Shown piece by piece: positions 26,409 to 35,033 of a stretch of 64,000 nt of DNA. Where the stretch lies: positions 1,467,560 to 1,531,559 of the forward strand of contig CATOSM010000001.1 of NCBI GenBank assembly GCA_951812645.1, written 5' to 3'. Numbering within the stretch: the first letter of the stretch is position 1; each line of letters begins with the position of its first letter. Source of the stretch: an uncultured Candidatus Nitrosopumilus sp. (lineage in GTDB: Archaea > Thermoproteota > Nitrososphaeria > Nitrososphaerales > Nitrosopumilaceae). The notes beneath the pieces were generated by a model. That model searched no databases, had not been told where the DNA came from, and saw only the letters and a list, made by a program, of their open reading frames with translations. The position numbers and the translations under genes were made by a program.

Positions 26409-27472
26409 AAAAAAACTGGCATGAGGACAAAATCAAAAAATTTAACTCCATTGGAGGTTATCGAAAACCAGAACCTGTCAAAGATTCAGTAAAACTTGAT
26501 TCAAATGAAAATTATGTCATTCCAAAACAATTCCAAAACGACATCCTTTCATCTAAAAAAAACTCTGATATACGAGAATACCCGTTAGGAGGGGTAGAAA
26601 GACTAATTGACACCATATCAAAATTTACCAAAGTTCCCTCATCTATGATTGGGGTTGGCAATGGCTCGGATCAAATCTTGGATTTGATTCTTTCAAATTT
26701 TGCATCAAGACAAACCAGGGTTCTCACATCCAATCCTACGTTTGGATTTTTTGAGGAACGCTGTAAATTGTACGGCATACCGTTAATTGCAATTCCTTTT
26801 TCTGATGACATGAAATTGGACATTGAAAATTTTCTGAAACAATCTAAAAACGCCGATATCCTTTATCTTGATTCACCAAACAATCCGACTGGATTCCAAT
26901 TTAAAAAAGACCAATTACAAAGGCTGATCAAATCTTTTGACGGGCTTGTAATTATTGACGAGGCCTATGGGGAATTCGGCGAATATTCTCTTTTGAATAT
27001 GGTCAAGTCTCAAAACAATCTGGTTGTGGTTAAAACTCTCTCAAAATCATTTGGATTGGCTGGACTACGCTTAGGGTACTTTATTGCAAACAGGAAATTT
27101 ACTGACGCATTCATGAATGTTTTACAGTATCCGTACCCTGTTAGTACAATTACCATCGAATCTGGAATTCAGGCTTTGGAAAAATCGAAAACGATGAAAG
27201 ATACCGTTGATAATATCAGAATTGAAAGAAAGAGAATTGTTGAAACCTTGCAAAAATATGATGCCTTTGAAGTATTTGACTCCAGGGCCAATTTTGTGCT
27301 TTTTGATGCCCATGGTGCCTACAAGCGTGTCTATTCGGCACTTGCTGAACAGGGAATTTCTATTCGCAAACTGGGAAAAATTGGAAATCATGATGGATGT
27401 CTTAGGGTGACTATTGGAACAAAAGAAATGAACTCTAAATTCTTGCTGGCTATTCGTGATTTATTGGGATGA
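26405..27472 (+). CDS. hisC: Histidinol-phosphate aminotransferase
   Basis: A 355-residue class I/II aminotransferase that makes L-histidinol phosphate using PLP. The PLP Lys is in TLSKSFGLAGLRLGY. YLDSPNNPTG and IIDEAYGEF supply the ring-stacking and Asp contacts, and LDSNENY near the N-terminus is the usual HisC entry motif. Start is the TTG at 26405, which overlaps the hisD TGA; an ATG-initiated start would remove conserved residues. It overlaps the following HAD gene by four bases. Confidence 0.93.
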   Translation: MKKNWHEDKIKKFNSIGGYRKPEPVKDSVKLDSNENYVIPKQFQNDILSSKKNSDIREYPLGGVERLIDTISKFTKVPSSMIGVGNGSDQILDLILSNFASRQTRVLTSNPTFGFFEERCKLYGIPLIAIPFSDDMKLDIENFLKQSKNADILYLDSPNNPTGFQFKKDQLQRLIKSFDGLVIIDEAYGEFGEYSLLNMVKSQNNLVVVKTLSKSFGLAGLRLGYFIANRKFTDAFMNVLQYPYPVSTITIESGIQALEKSKTMKDTVDNIRIERKRIVETLQKYDAFEVFDSRANFVLFDAHGAYKRVYSALAEQGISIRKLGKIGNHDGCLRVTIGTKEMNSKFLLAIRDLLG

Positions 27473-28443
27473 CTCTGACAAAAGAATCTGAGGGAATCTA
27501 CACTGATTGTTCCCAAATCCAAATATTAAGCGAAATAGACGCAATAATTTTTGATTGTGATGGCGTATTAATTGACATTACAAAATCATATGACTTGGCA
27601 ATCATCAAAACAACTCAATACGTTCTAAAAAATCTGGCAAAGATTAGCAATGCCATCGATGTCGATTTTAAAATTATTGATGGGTTCAAATCCACTGGCG
27701 GGTTCAATGATGAGGTTGATTTGACTTATGCTGCAATAATTTCCCTTGTCGCTGCAACAAAATTAAGCAAAGATCAATCTGATTTCATCTCTGATGTCAT
27801 AAAAAATTCTGATTCTAGCGGTATTGTATCTGTAGAAGACTATATTGAAAAACAAGTTGACGTTTCTGACATTAAAAGTCAACTGTCCTATCCTGGAACT
27901 CGCGACGATAATCCCCTGTATCAAATATTTGATCAAATTTTTTATGGACCTGAATTATATGAAAAACTATTCAACAAAACTTCCAATTTTACCTATCCTG
28001 GACTGATTGAACAAGACGATGTGATTTTAGATGATATCCTAATTAAGCAGCTGGAGAAAAAATTTGATTCCAAAATTACCATGGTTACCGGCAGGGGAAA
28101 GGAATCCGTAAGATATTCCCTAAAGTCCCTTTTGGATAGATTTGATTTAAAAAACTCTATGTTCCTTGAGGATGAATCCCGCGAACTTGCAAAACCCAAC
28201 CCTCAATCTCTCTTAAATTCAATTAACGGAATCAATTCTTTGATCACTCTTTATGTTGGTGATTCAATGGAGGATTTTATCATGGCAAAGAAAGTAACTG
28301 AATTGGGGCATAAAACCGTCTTTTGCGGTATTATCGGGACTAGCAAGAATCCCCAAGACAAGTTAGAGCTATTTGAGAAAAATAACGCCGTTTTGGCATT
28401 GGATTCAATCAAACAGCTACCAAAGGCATTAAATTTAGAATAG
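27469..28443 (+). CDS. HAD-superfamily phosphatase, probable histidinol-phosphate phosphatase
   Basis: A 324-residue HAD hydrolase lying between hisC and hisB. Motif I is IIFDCDGVLID with the nucleophile Asp29 and general acid Asp31, motif II is MVTGRG, and motif IV is YVGDSMEDF with the metal-binding Asp pair. The insertion of more than 100 residues after motif I is a C1-type cap. Neither a PHP-type HisK nor a HisB-N phosphatase is seen in this operon. Histidinol phosphatase is the only missing activity between HisC and HisD, so context makes this the likely enzyme. That is inference; the family also contains other phosphatases. Confidence 0.78.
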   Translation: MTLTKESEGIYTDCSQIQILSEIDAIIFDCDGVLIDITKSYDLAIIKTTQYVLKNLAKISNAIDVDFKIIDGFKSTGGFNDEVDLTYAAIISLVAATKLSKDQSDFISDVIKNSDSSGIVSVEDYIEKQVDVSDIKSQLSYPGTRDDNPLYQIFDQIFYGPELYEKLFNKTSNFTYPGLIEQDDVILDDILIKQLEKKFDSKITMVTGRGKESVRYSLKSLLDRFDLKNSMFLEDESRELAKPNPQSLLNSINGINSLITLYVGDSMEDFIMAKKVTELGHKTVFCGIIGTSKNPQDKLELFEKNNAVLALDSIKQLPKALNLE

Positions 28444-28468
28444 CACAACTAGATGATCTGTGAGAAAA

Positions 28469-29056
28469 ATGGCACCTAGAAGGGCATCAATCAGGCGAAA
28501 TACAAAAGAAACCGGCGTATCCGTATCTGTAGATCTAGACGGATCCGGCAAAACATCGATTAAGACCGGAATCAATTTCCTTGATCACCTGATTGTATCA
28601 TTTGGCAAACATGGCATGATGGATCTTAAAGTCGATGCAAAGTCCAATGATGGGATTGAGCATCACCTGATTGAAGACACTGCAATTGCTATGGGACAGA
28701 CAATTGACAAGGCACTGAGTTCTAGAGGCGGCATTACCAGATTCAGCTATGCCTCAGTGCCCATGGACGAATCCCTTGCAGAGGCCTCAATTGATCTGGT
28801 CAAGCGCCCCTTTTGGAAATTAACCCTGTCCATCAAGCGAAACAGAATTGAAGATATGTCAAAAGAAGATTTGGAACACTTTTTCCAGTCTTTACTACAG
28901 AATCTCAATGGCTGCATACACCTTACTGTAAAGTATGGGGAAAACGATCATCACAAAGTCGAGGCCGCAATCAAATCCCTTGCCGTTGCATTAAGAAATG
29001 CATCCTCCCTAGACAAGAAGCAAAAAGGAATTCCAAGCACAAAGGGCTCAATGTAA
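28469..29056 (+). CDS. hisB: Imidazoleglycerol-phosphate dehydratase
   Basis: A monofunctional IGP dehydratase of about 195 residues. Metal-binding His/Glu clusters are seen in [27 protein letters not shown] (residues ~60-72) and [14 protein letters not shown] near the C-terminus. The ATG at 28469 starts [15 protein letters not shown], which matches the family N-terminus. A GTG three codons upstream is also open. It overlaps hisH by one base (TAATG). Confidence 0.93.
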   Translation: MAPRRASIRRNTKETGVSVSVDLDGSGKTSIKTGINFLDHLIVSFGKHGMMDLKVDAKSNDGIEHHLIEDTAIAMGQTIDKALSSRGGITRFSYASVPMDESLAEASIDLVKRPFWKLTLSIKRNRIEDMSKEDLEHFFQSLLQNLNGCIHLTVKYGENDHHKVEAAIKSLAVALRNASSLDKKQKGIPSTKGSM

Positions 29057-29661
29057 TGGCAAGCGTTGCAATTTTTGATTATGGCGCTGGAAACATCTTC
29101 AGTCTAAAAAATTCCCTTGAAAAAGTCGGTGCCACAGTTGACGTAATTACCAATTTTGATGACACAAACACATATTCTGGATTGTTGCTTCCCGGTGTGG
29201 GAAATTTTGATCCCGCAATGAATAGCATTCGGGACTTTTCAAAAACCGAATTTCAAGACTACGTAGGCAACATGCCCGTACTTGGAATATGCCTTGGAAT
29301 GGAAATGTTTTTTAAAAAAAGCGAGGAGGGTAAGGAAAAAGGACTTGACGTAATCGATGGCGAAGTAATCATCCTTCCATCCAGCATGAAAGTTCCGCAT
29401 ATGGGCTGGAATAGTCTTGAGATAAAAAAACCTGGAAAAATTTTGGAAGGAATAAATGATGGCTCATGGGCTTACTTTGTACACTCATACCGGGTCAAAC
29501 CTGAATCCGATGATGTAATAACTGCCGAATCTGACTATGGCATCAAAGTTCCCGCCGTGGTGGAATCTGATAATTTCTTTGGCACACAGTTTCATCCTGA
29601 AAAATCGAGTACTGCGGGCAAAATCATGCTGGCAAACTTTCTAAAGGAGTGTAAAAAATGA
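29056..29661 (+). CDS. hisH: Imidazole glycerol phosphate synthase, glutamine amidotransferase subunit
   Basis: A 201-residue class I glutaminase that supplies ammonia through a tunnel to HisF. The nucleophile is Cys79 in GICLGMEMF. The His/Glu pair is in GTQFHPEKS near residue 177, and the interface motif GMGWNS appears as PHMGWNSL. The length is typical. The gene overlaps both neighbours by one to four bases, in the order hisB-hisH-hisA-hisF. Confidence 0.95.
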   Translation: MASVAIFDYGAGNIFSLKNSLEKVGATVDVITNFDDTNTYSGLLLPGVGNFDPAMNSIRDFSKTEFQDYVGNMPVLGICLGMEMFFKKSEEGKEKGLDVIDGEVIILPSSMKVPHMGWNSLEIKKPGKILEGINDGSWAYFVHSYRVKPESDDVITAESDYGIKVPAVVESDNFFGTQFHPEKSSTAGKIMLANFLKECKK

Positions 29662-30365
29662 AGATAATTCCTGCTATTGATCTAATGGATGGTAAAGTTG
29701 TCAGGCTATACAAGGGAGATCCAAGCCAAAAAACTATCTACAGTGAAAACCCTGTGGAAATTGCCAAACAGTGGGAATCTGCAGGTGCCGACATTCTACA
29801 CCTGGTGGATTTGGATGCCGCCCTTGGATCAGGCTCAAACCTTGATACAATAAAAAAAATCCTTGCATCTGTTTCAATCTCTGTAGAAGTTGCTGGCGGA
29901 TTGAGAGACTATTCTTTAGCGATTGAAATGTCAAAGCTATCCGAGCGAATCGTTTTGGGAACCCTGGCCTTTAAAGACAAGTCTCTTTTGAAACTACTGC
30001 TATCCGAACTTGGCCCTAAAAAAATCGTAATTTCCGCAGATCATAGATATGGAGAGATCGTAATTCATGGTTGGCGGCAAGGAACTGGAATCAAACTAAT
30101 TCCTGCAATCAAGGAATTTCTTGAAATGGGATTCACAGAGTTCCTATTGACAAACGTCAGCCGTGATGGCACTTTGGAAGGCCCTGATCTAGAATTCTTG
30201 GCGCAGGCATGCAACCTACCAGATGCAAATATCATCGCAAGCGGAGGCATTTCAAACATTGGTGATGTCAGAGACGTTAAAGAAAAGAACGCATTTGGCG
30301 TAATTCTTGGAAAAGCAATGTATGAGAAAAAAATATCAATTGAGGAGGCAAAAAGGCTATCATGA
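29658..30365 (+). CDS. hisA: ProFAR isomerase (HisA)
   Basis: A 235-residue TIM barrel that isomerises the ProFAR aminoaldose to PRFAR. The N-terminal catalytic Asp is in PAIDLMDGKVVRL; the second half-barrel has ISADHRYGE, followed by LLTNVSRDGTLEGPD with the second catalytic Asp, and IIASGGISN as a phosphate-binding loop. The position next to hisF, its duplicated sister, is usual. The start overlaps hisH by four bases. Confidence 0.93.
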   Translation: MKIIPAIDLMDGKVVRLYKGDPSQKTIYSENPVEIAKQWESAGADILHLVDLDAALGSGSNLDTIKKILASVSISVEVAGGLRDYSLAIEMSKLSERIVLGTLAFKDKSLLKLLLSELGPKKIVISADHRYGEIVIHGWRQGTGIKLIPAIKEFLEMGFTEFLLTNVSRDGTLEGPDLEFLAQACNLPDANIIASGGISNIGDVRDVKEKNAFGVILGKAMYEKKISIEEAKRLS

Positions 30366-31165
30366 CTTTAACTAAGAGGATAATCCCCTGTTTAGACGTA
30401 AGGAATGGCCGGGTTGTAAAAGGCCTTCATTTTGAGTCCATCAAGGATGCCGGTGATCCTGTGGGATTGGCAGAAAAGTACAGTAATGAAGGTGCAGACG
30501 AATTAGTCTTTTTGGATATTACAGCCTCTGACGAACGGCGAAAAACAATCAAGGAATTGGTGCGTAAAGTTGCATCTGTCATCGATATTCCATTCACCGT
30601 TGGCGGCGGCGTAAGCTCGTTGGAGGATGCTAGGGATATTCTACTTGATGGTGCTGATAAAGTTGGAATCAATACCGGTGCAGTAAGGCATCCCGAACTA
30701 ATCACTGAACTAATGGAACTATTTGGGCGTCAATGCGTTGTAGTGGCAGTCGATGCAAAGCGTAATTACGGTACTGACGAATCTAAAATTATCTTTGTTG
30801 AAAATGACCAAAAGTTCTGGTATGAGGTTTTCATATGCGGCGGCAAGGAAGGAACCGGCATCGATGCAATTCAATGGGCCAAAGACGCTGAAAAACTTGG
30901 CGCAGGAGAAATACTTCTTACTAGCATTGATAAGGATGGGACCAAAGACGGCTATGATATTTTATTGACTAAAAAGGTTGTAGAATCTGTTTCTATTCCA
31001 GTAATCGCATCCGGAGGCTGTGGAAAACCCGAAGACATGGTTGATATTTTTAATGAATCTGATGCAGATGCCGCCCTTGCCGCCTCGATATTCCATTATG
31101 CATCCCATGGGGTTGACGGCGTAAAATCTAGCCTAAAAGAAAACTCCATTCCTGTAAGATTATAA
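30362..31165 (+). CDS. hisF: Imidazole glycerol phosphate synthase, cyclase subunit
   Basis: A 267-residue TIM barrel that closes the imidazole ring using ammonia from HisH. The catalytic Asp residues are in IIPCLDVRNGRVVKG near the N-terminus and in LLTSIDKDGTKDGYD in the second half. FTVGGGVSSLEDA and VIASGGCGKPED are the two phosphate-binding loops. It overlaps hisA by four bases and hisI by one base. Confidence 0.95.
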   Translation: MTLTKRIIPCLDVRNGRVVKGLHFESIKDAGDPVGLAEKYSNEGADELVFLDITASDERRKTIKELVRKVASVIDIPFTVGGGVSSLEDARDILLDGADKVGINTGAVRHPELITELMELFGRQCVVVAVDAKRNYGTDESKIIFVENDQKFWYEVFICGGKEGTGIDAIQWAKDAEKLGAGEILLTSIDKDGTKDGYDILLTKKVVESVSIPVIASGGCGKPEDMVDIFNESDADAALAASIFHYASHGVDGVKSSLKENSIPVRL

Positions 31166-31515
31166 TGGCGATTTTTGTATCTTTTGGCATGGAAAAATCC
31201 ATCAGCGAAATTGATTTTGAAAAAAGCGGGGGTCTTGTACCTGTGATTGTACAGGATGCTAATACAAAAGACGTCCTTACATTGGCCTATGCAAACAAGG
31301 AATCCTTAGAACTTGCAAAAAAAACCGGCAATTCTTGGTTCTGGAGTCGTTCAAGAAATAAACTTTGGATGAAGGGCGAAGAATCTGGAAACACCCAAAA
31401 AATCAAAAATATTCTGGTTGACTGTGATTCTGACGCAATAATCTATCTCGTTGAACCATTAGGACCTGCATGTCATTTGAATGAGCGTGCATGCTTTCAC
31501 AATGACTTAAAATAA
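31165..31515 (+). CDS. hisI: Phosphoribosyl-AMP cyclohydrolase
   Basis: A 116-residue metal-dependent hydrolase that opens the adenine ring of PR-AMP. Motifs are GLVPVIVQDANTKDVLTLAY, FWSRSRNKLWMKGEESGN, the metal-binding VDCDSDAIIYLV, and the zinc cysteines in GPACHLNERACF. There is no fused PR-ATP pyrophosphohydrolase (HisE), and no hisE is in the cluster, so that activity must come from elsewhere. It is the last gene of the operon and converges on a small membrane protein four bases away. Confidence 0.93.
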   Translation: MAIFVSFGMEKSISEIDFEKSGGLVPVIVQDANTKDVLTLAYANKESLELAKKTGNSWFWSRSRNKLWMKGEESGNTQKIKNILVDCDSDAIIYLVEPLGPACHLNERACFHNDLK

Positions 31516-31518
31516 AAT

Positions 31519-32094
31519 CTAACAAACTGATTCAAATCGGCCTTCTTGTCCCGGAACAAATTCATTTGTCACCTCAAATTTAATATTTGGATGATCCGTC
31601 CCCCTAAAAACGACTGTCCATTCCCCAAGTACGTCATCAAGTGTGCATAATTGCAAAGGCACACTCAATTTTATGTCTGTATAATAATTAAACGCGGCCT
31701 TGCTCTGTCCATCAAAAGGAATTGTCTGAAAGACGGTATAATGTGTGTCATTTGTCTGCTTCAAAAATGCTATCTGGCCTTTTTCATCCGGATGTAATTC
31801 CCCAACCCTCAAGAAAACCTTATCACCTAAGCGATATTTTAAACGGTCAATTTCAAACGGGCCTGACCTGATCCATTCCCCAGGTGCTGGTTGAAAATAA
31901 TTTCCATCTTTGGCATTTTTAACTTCTTCAAGTTTTTTGTCCATTGTTGCATCTGTGGGATCGTATCCAGCAATTTCAATTTCTTCGTCACTGTCTTTCT
32001 CTGCTTCTTTTTCTTGAAAACCGTATAATCCAACAATTATAGTTATTGCAACTATTACTCCGCCAATAATCACAATGCTGGAATTTTTATTCAT
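31519..32094 (-). CDS. Membrane-anchored extracytoplasmic protein of unknown function
   Basis: A 191-residue protein with an N-terminal membrane anchor (about residues 7-25), a short acidic linker, and an outside domain with several beta-strand segments (DRLKYRLGDKVFLRVGEL, WTVVFRGTDHPNIKFEV). There are two cysteines, one in LQLCTLDDVLG and one as the last residue, which could form a disulphide. No catalytic motif is recognised. It is transcribed alone, convergent with hisI. Confidence 0.6.
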   Translation of the reverse strand: MNKNSSIVIIGGVIVAITIIVGLYGFQEKEAEKDSDEEIEIAGYDPTDATMDKKLEEVKNAKDGNYFQPAPGEWIRSGPFEIDRLKYRLGDKVFLRVGELHPDEKGQIAFLKQTNDTHYTVFQTIPFDGQSKAAFNYYTDIKLSVPLQLCTLDDVLGEWTVVFRGTDHPNIKFEVTNEFVPGQEGRFESVC

Positions 32095-32263
32095 ACGGCC
32101 GAATCCCTGGAAATATCTAAAAACTTTACATTGAAAAACATTCCCTATTCTTTAGTTCAATCCCATAATACGAATTCTTATTCTTACTGGATTTTTTGAG
32201 TTTTAAATCAAGTAACACTTAACTTGATATTAGGATTTTTTATCTATAGTCCCAAAGCATTGA

Positions 32264-33484
32264 TTGATCTTGACTAGAACATCATTGCAATGTAGGGAAT
32301 GCAAGAAAGAGTATGAGACAGGATTTAGATATGTATGTGATGACTGTTTTGGACCTCTTGATGTAAAATATGACTTTCCTGCTTTAACCAAAGAAACATT
32401 TTCCAACCGCGAGCATACCTATTGGCGATATTTTGAATTGTTGCCCATTGAAAGCAAATCAAACATTGTAGGTATTGGGGCTGGAATGACTCCCCTAGTC
32501 AAAGCTGATAATCTGGGAAAAAAACTAGGATTAAACAGCCTCTATATCAAAAATGATTCTGTAAATCCGACATTCTCATTTAAGGACAGGCCCGCAGGAG
32601 TTGCAGTATCCAAAGCAAAAGAATTGGGGCTGTCTGCAGTTGGATGCGCATCTACCGGCAACCTGGCTTCTGCCACCGCTGCACATGCAGCAAGAGCTGG
32701 ATTGCCATGTCATGTATTTGCCCCAAGTGACATTGAGATGGCAAAGATTGCTCAAGCATTATCCTATGGCGCAAATTATATCGCAGTTGATGGGACATAT
32801 GATGATGCAAATAGAATTGCAGCGCAAATCGGCGACAGTAGGGGAATTGGAGTTGTAAACATCAACATGCGTTCACATTATGTGGAAGGCTCCAAGACTT
32901 TTTCATACGAGGTGGCAGAACAACTAGGCTGGCACGTACCTGATCATACGATTGTCCCCGTTGGCAGCGGTGCAATGCTTAACGCAATCTGTAAAGGCTT
33001 TGAAGAATTACAAACAGTATCGCTACTTGACGACGTTTCTAACATGCACATGATTGCAGCACAGCCACATGGATGTGCGCCAATTGTTGATGCATTTAAG
33101 AAAAACAGCAAGGAAGTAGTCCCCGTAGAAAATCCCGATACCGTTGCAAAAAGTCTGGCAATTGGTGATCCTGGAGACGGCAGGTATGTCTTAAAACGTT
33201 TGGAACAGTACGATGGATCTGCAGAGGAATCAAACAACCAAGAAATACTTGATGCGATTTTATTACTTGCACAAACTGAAGGAATATTTACAGAACCTGC
33301 AGGAGGCGTTTCCATTTCCGTTCTTCAAAAAACGGTTGAGCAGGGAAAGATTGATGCAAATGACAAAGTGGTGTGTTATGTTACAGGCAATGGTTTGAAG
33401 GCAACTGAATCAATCATGAAAGTATTGAAAAAACCGGCAGTAATCAAGGCAGACATTGGCGAAATATCGGCGGCAGTTGACTAA
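32264..33484 (+). CDS. thrC: Threonine synthase
   Basis: A 406-residue PLP enzyme that converts O-phosphohomoserine to threonine. The N-terminus has a zinc ribbon (CRECKKEY and CDDCFG; Cys10, 13, 25 and 28), as in many archaeal threonine synthases. The PLP Lys107 is in PTFSFKDRPA. The phosphate-binding loop is CASTGNLASATAAHA, and VPVGSGAML binds the cofactor. Two TTG codons (32264 and 32270) are possible starts; there is no ATG near. It is followed one base later by the MoaD-MoeB gene. Confidence 0.92.
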   Translation: MILTRTSLQCRECKKEYETGFRYVCDDCFGPLDVKYDFPALTKETFSNREHTYWRYFELLPIESKSNIVGIGAGMTPLVKADNLGKKLGLNSLYIKNDSVNPTFSFKDRPAGVAVSKAKELGLSAVGCASTGNLASATAAHAARAGLPCHVFAPSDIEMAKIAQALSYGANYIAVDGTYDDANRIAAQIGDSRGIGVVNINMRSHYVEGSKTFSYEVAEQLGWHVPDHTIVPVGSGAMLNAICKGFEELQTVSLLDDVSNMHMIAAQPHGCAPIVDAFKKNSKEVVPVENPDTVAKSLAIGDPGDGRYVLKRLEQYDGSAEESNNQEILDAILLLAQTEGIFTEPAGGVSISVLQKTVEQGKIDANDKVVCYVTGNGLKATESIMKVLKKPAVIKADIGEISAAVD

Positions 33485-33485
33485 T

Positions 33486-34817
33486 ATGGCAAAAATAACA
33501 TTCACAATCCCATCCGTACTCAATCAGAGCGGCGGAGAAAAAAGGATAGAGGTCTCATCCGATTCCGTCCTAGACGCATTTACAAGAATTTCAGATATCA
33601 TGGGCGATGATTTCAAACGTAGGGTGCTAGAAGGAGACGGACAGCTCCGCCCTCTGATTAACATCTACATTAACGGCAAAAACGCAAAATTTTCTGATGG
33701 AATGCAGACCGTTCTAAAAGACGGTGACGAAATTTACATTCTGCCTGCAGTGGCCGGCGGCTCTGAGGAACTATCATCAAAGGAATTGGATAAATTTTCA
33801 CGGCAAGTAATGTTGGAAGAAATCGGATATGGCGGACAATTAAAATTAAAAAGTGCCAAAGTCTGCGTTGTCGGGACCGGCGGACTGGGACATCCGATAA
33901 TCTCCAGGTTGGCAACAATGGGAGTTGGAACTCTGCGTATTGTTGACAGGGATGTAATTGAGCTGTCCAACCTACATAGGCAGATGATGTTTGACGAAGA
34001 TGACGTGGGCCAAGTCAAAGTCGAGGTCGCCGCCAAAAAATTGCAGAAACTAAACCCCGACTGCAAAATAGAGGCTCTGGCTGTATCTGTAAATGACTAT
34101 ACCGCCTTGGAAGTGGTTGAAGGCTGTGACGTTGTAATTGACGCACTTGATAGCGTTAATGCAAGATATGCATTAAACAAGGCATGCGTAAGCTTTGAAA
34201 TCCCTCTTGTTACAGGGGCTGCAGTTGGAACATCCGGACAGGCATTTACAATTTTACCAAAAAAATCCGCGTGTTATTTTTGCATGTTTCCTGAATTAGA
34301 CGAGGATACAATGCCAACGTGCAGTATTGAAGGCGTTCATCCGCCAATACTATCCATGATTGGCGCAATTGAAGTTGCAGAGGCCGTAAAAGTAATTACT
34401 GGAAAGGCACCAAATCTTTCTGAAAGAATCCTGCACGTTGATTTAGAAAATCTTGATTTTAACAGTACTGGAACATTCAGGGCCGAAGAGTGTCCAATAT
34501 GCGGTACTGGAAAACTTGAAGCGGCCCCAAGGGAAGAACTAATTCTAGAGGAACTGTGTGGACGAAATAGGGGAAAGAGGACTTATTCTATCACTCCTAC
34601 TGAAACATTTGATCTTGATGTTAGCAGCGTGACTGCCGTTGCAAGAGAGAACGGATTTCTTGTGGATAATCAAGGGGACTTGGGACTATCCTTGAGAACA
34701 AACGAATTGTCTGTAAGTCTTATGAAAAGGGGCTCTGCGGTAGTAGTTGGACCAAAAGACGAATCTGACGCTATTGCATTATACAAAAATTTACTTGGAA
34801 AAGGGATCAAGGCATAA
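33486..34817 (+). CDS. MoaD/ThiS-type carrier fused to a MoeB/ThiF-type E1 enzyme
   Basis: A 443-residue fusion. Residues 1-92 form a MoaD/ThiS ubiquitin-like domain ending in the diagnostic VAGG (89-92). Residues ~95-350 are a MoeB/ThiF adenylyltransferase with the ATP loop GTGGLG (130-135), SNLHRQ (161-166), zinc cysteines in CYFC and CPIC, and a candidate catalytic Cys in TMPTCSIEGV. The C-terminal ~90 residues are an extra domain I cannot name. The carrier's diglycine is internal, so it would need cutting to form a thiocarboxylate. The ATG at 33486 is preferred over the upstream GTG/TTG frames. The role is sulphur transfer for molybdopterin, thiamine or tRNA; which one is not shown. Confidence 0.85.
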   Translation: MAKITFTIPSVLNQSGGEKRIEVSSDSVLDAFTRISDIMGDDFKRRVLEGDGQLRPLINIYINGKNAKFSDGMQTVLKDGDEIYILPAVAGGSEELSSKELDKFSRQVMLEEIGYGGQLKLKSAKVCVVGTGGLGHPIISRLATMGVGTLRIVDRDVIELSNLHRQMMFDEDDVGQVKVEVAAKKLQKLNPDCKIEALAVSVNDYTALEVVEGCDVVIDALDSVNARYALNKACVSFEIPLVTGAAVGTSGQAFTILPKKSACYFCMFPELDEDTMPTCSIEGVHPPILSMIGAIEVAEAVKVITGKAPNLSERILHVDLENLDFNSTGTFRAEECPICGTGKLEAAPREELILEELCGRNRGKRTYSITPTETFDLDVSSVTAVARENGFLVDNQGDLGLSLRTNELSVSLMKRGSAVVVGPKDESDAIALYKNLLGKGIKA

Positions 34818-35033
34818 AAATAGCCTATAAAAATTTCATAAATTATACACAAATATTAAAAAATATGCGGATCAAACCTTTATTTGTATGTTAAAACATG
34901 ATCAACATGCTAATATAGTACAGATCCTATATCATATTTTCAAATTCAATCAAATAATTACAAAAAACCGTATAATCGTGGACAATTCGTCCATTAGCCT
35001 TTTATACTAATTTTTGAGAAAATACACAATAAC
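34818..35033 (+). promoter_or_regulatory. S-layer gene promoter region
   Basis: This 216-base AT-rich intergenic region drives one of the most abundant proteins of the cell. CTTTTATACTA at 34999-35009 is a strong box A about 27-30 bases before the ATG, which makes the mRNA nearly leaderless. Six bases upstream of it lies the inverted repeat TGGAC-AATTC-GTCCA (34979-34993), a possible activator or operator site. No coding frame is present. Confidence 0.6.
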
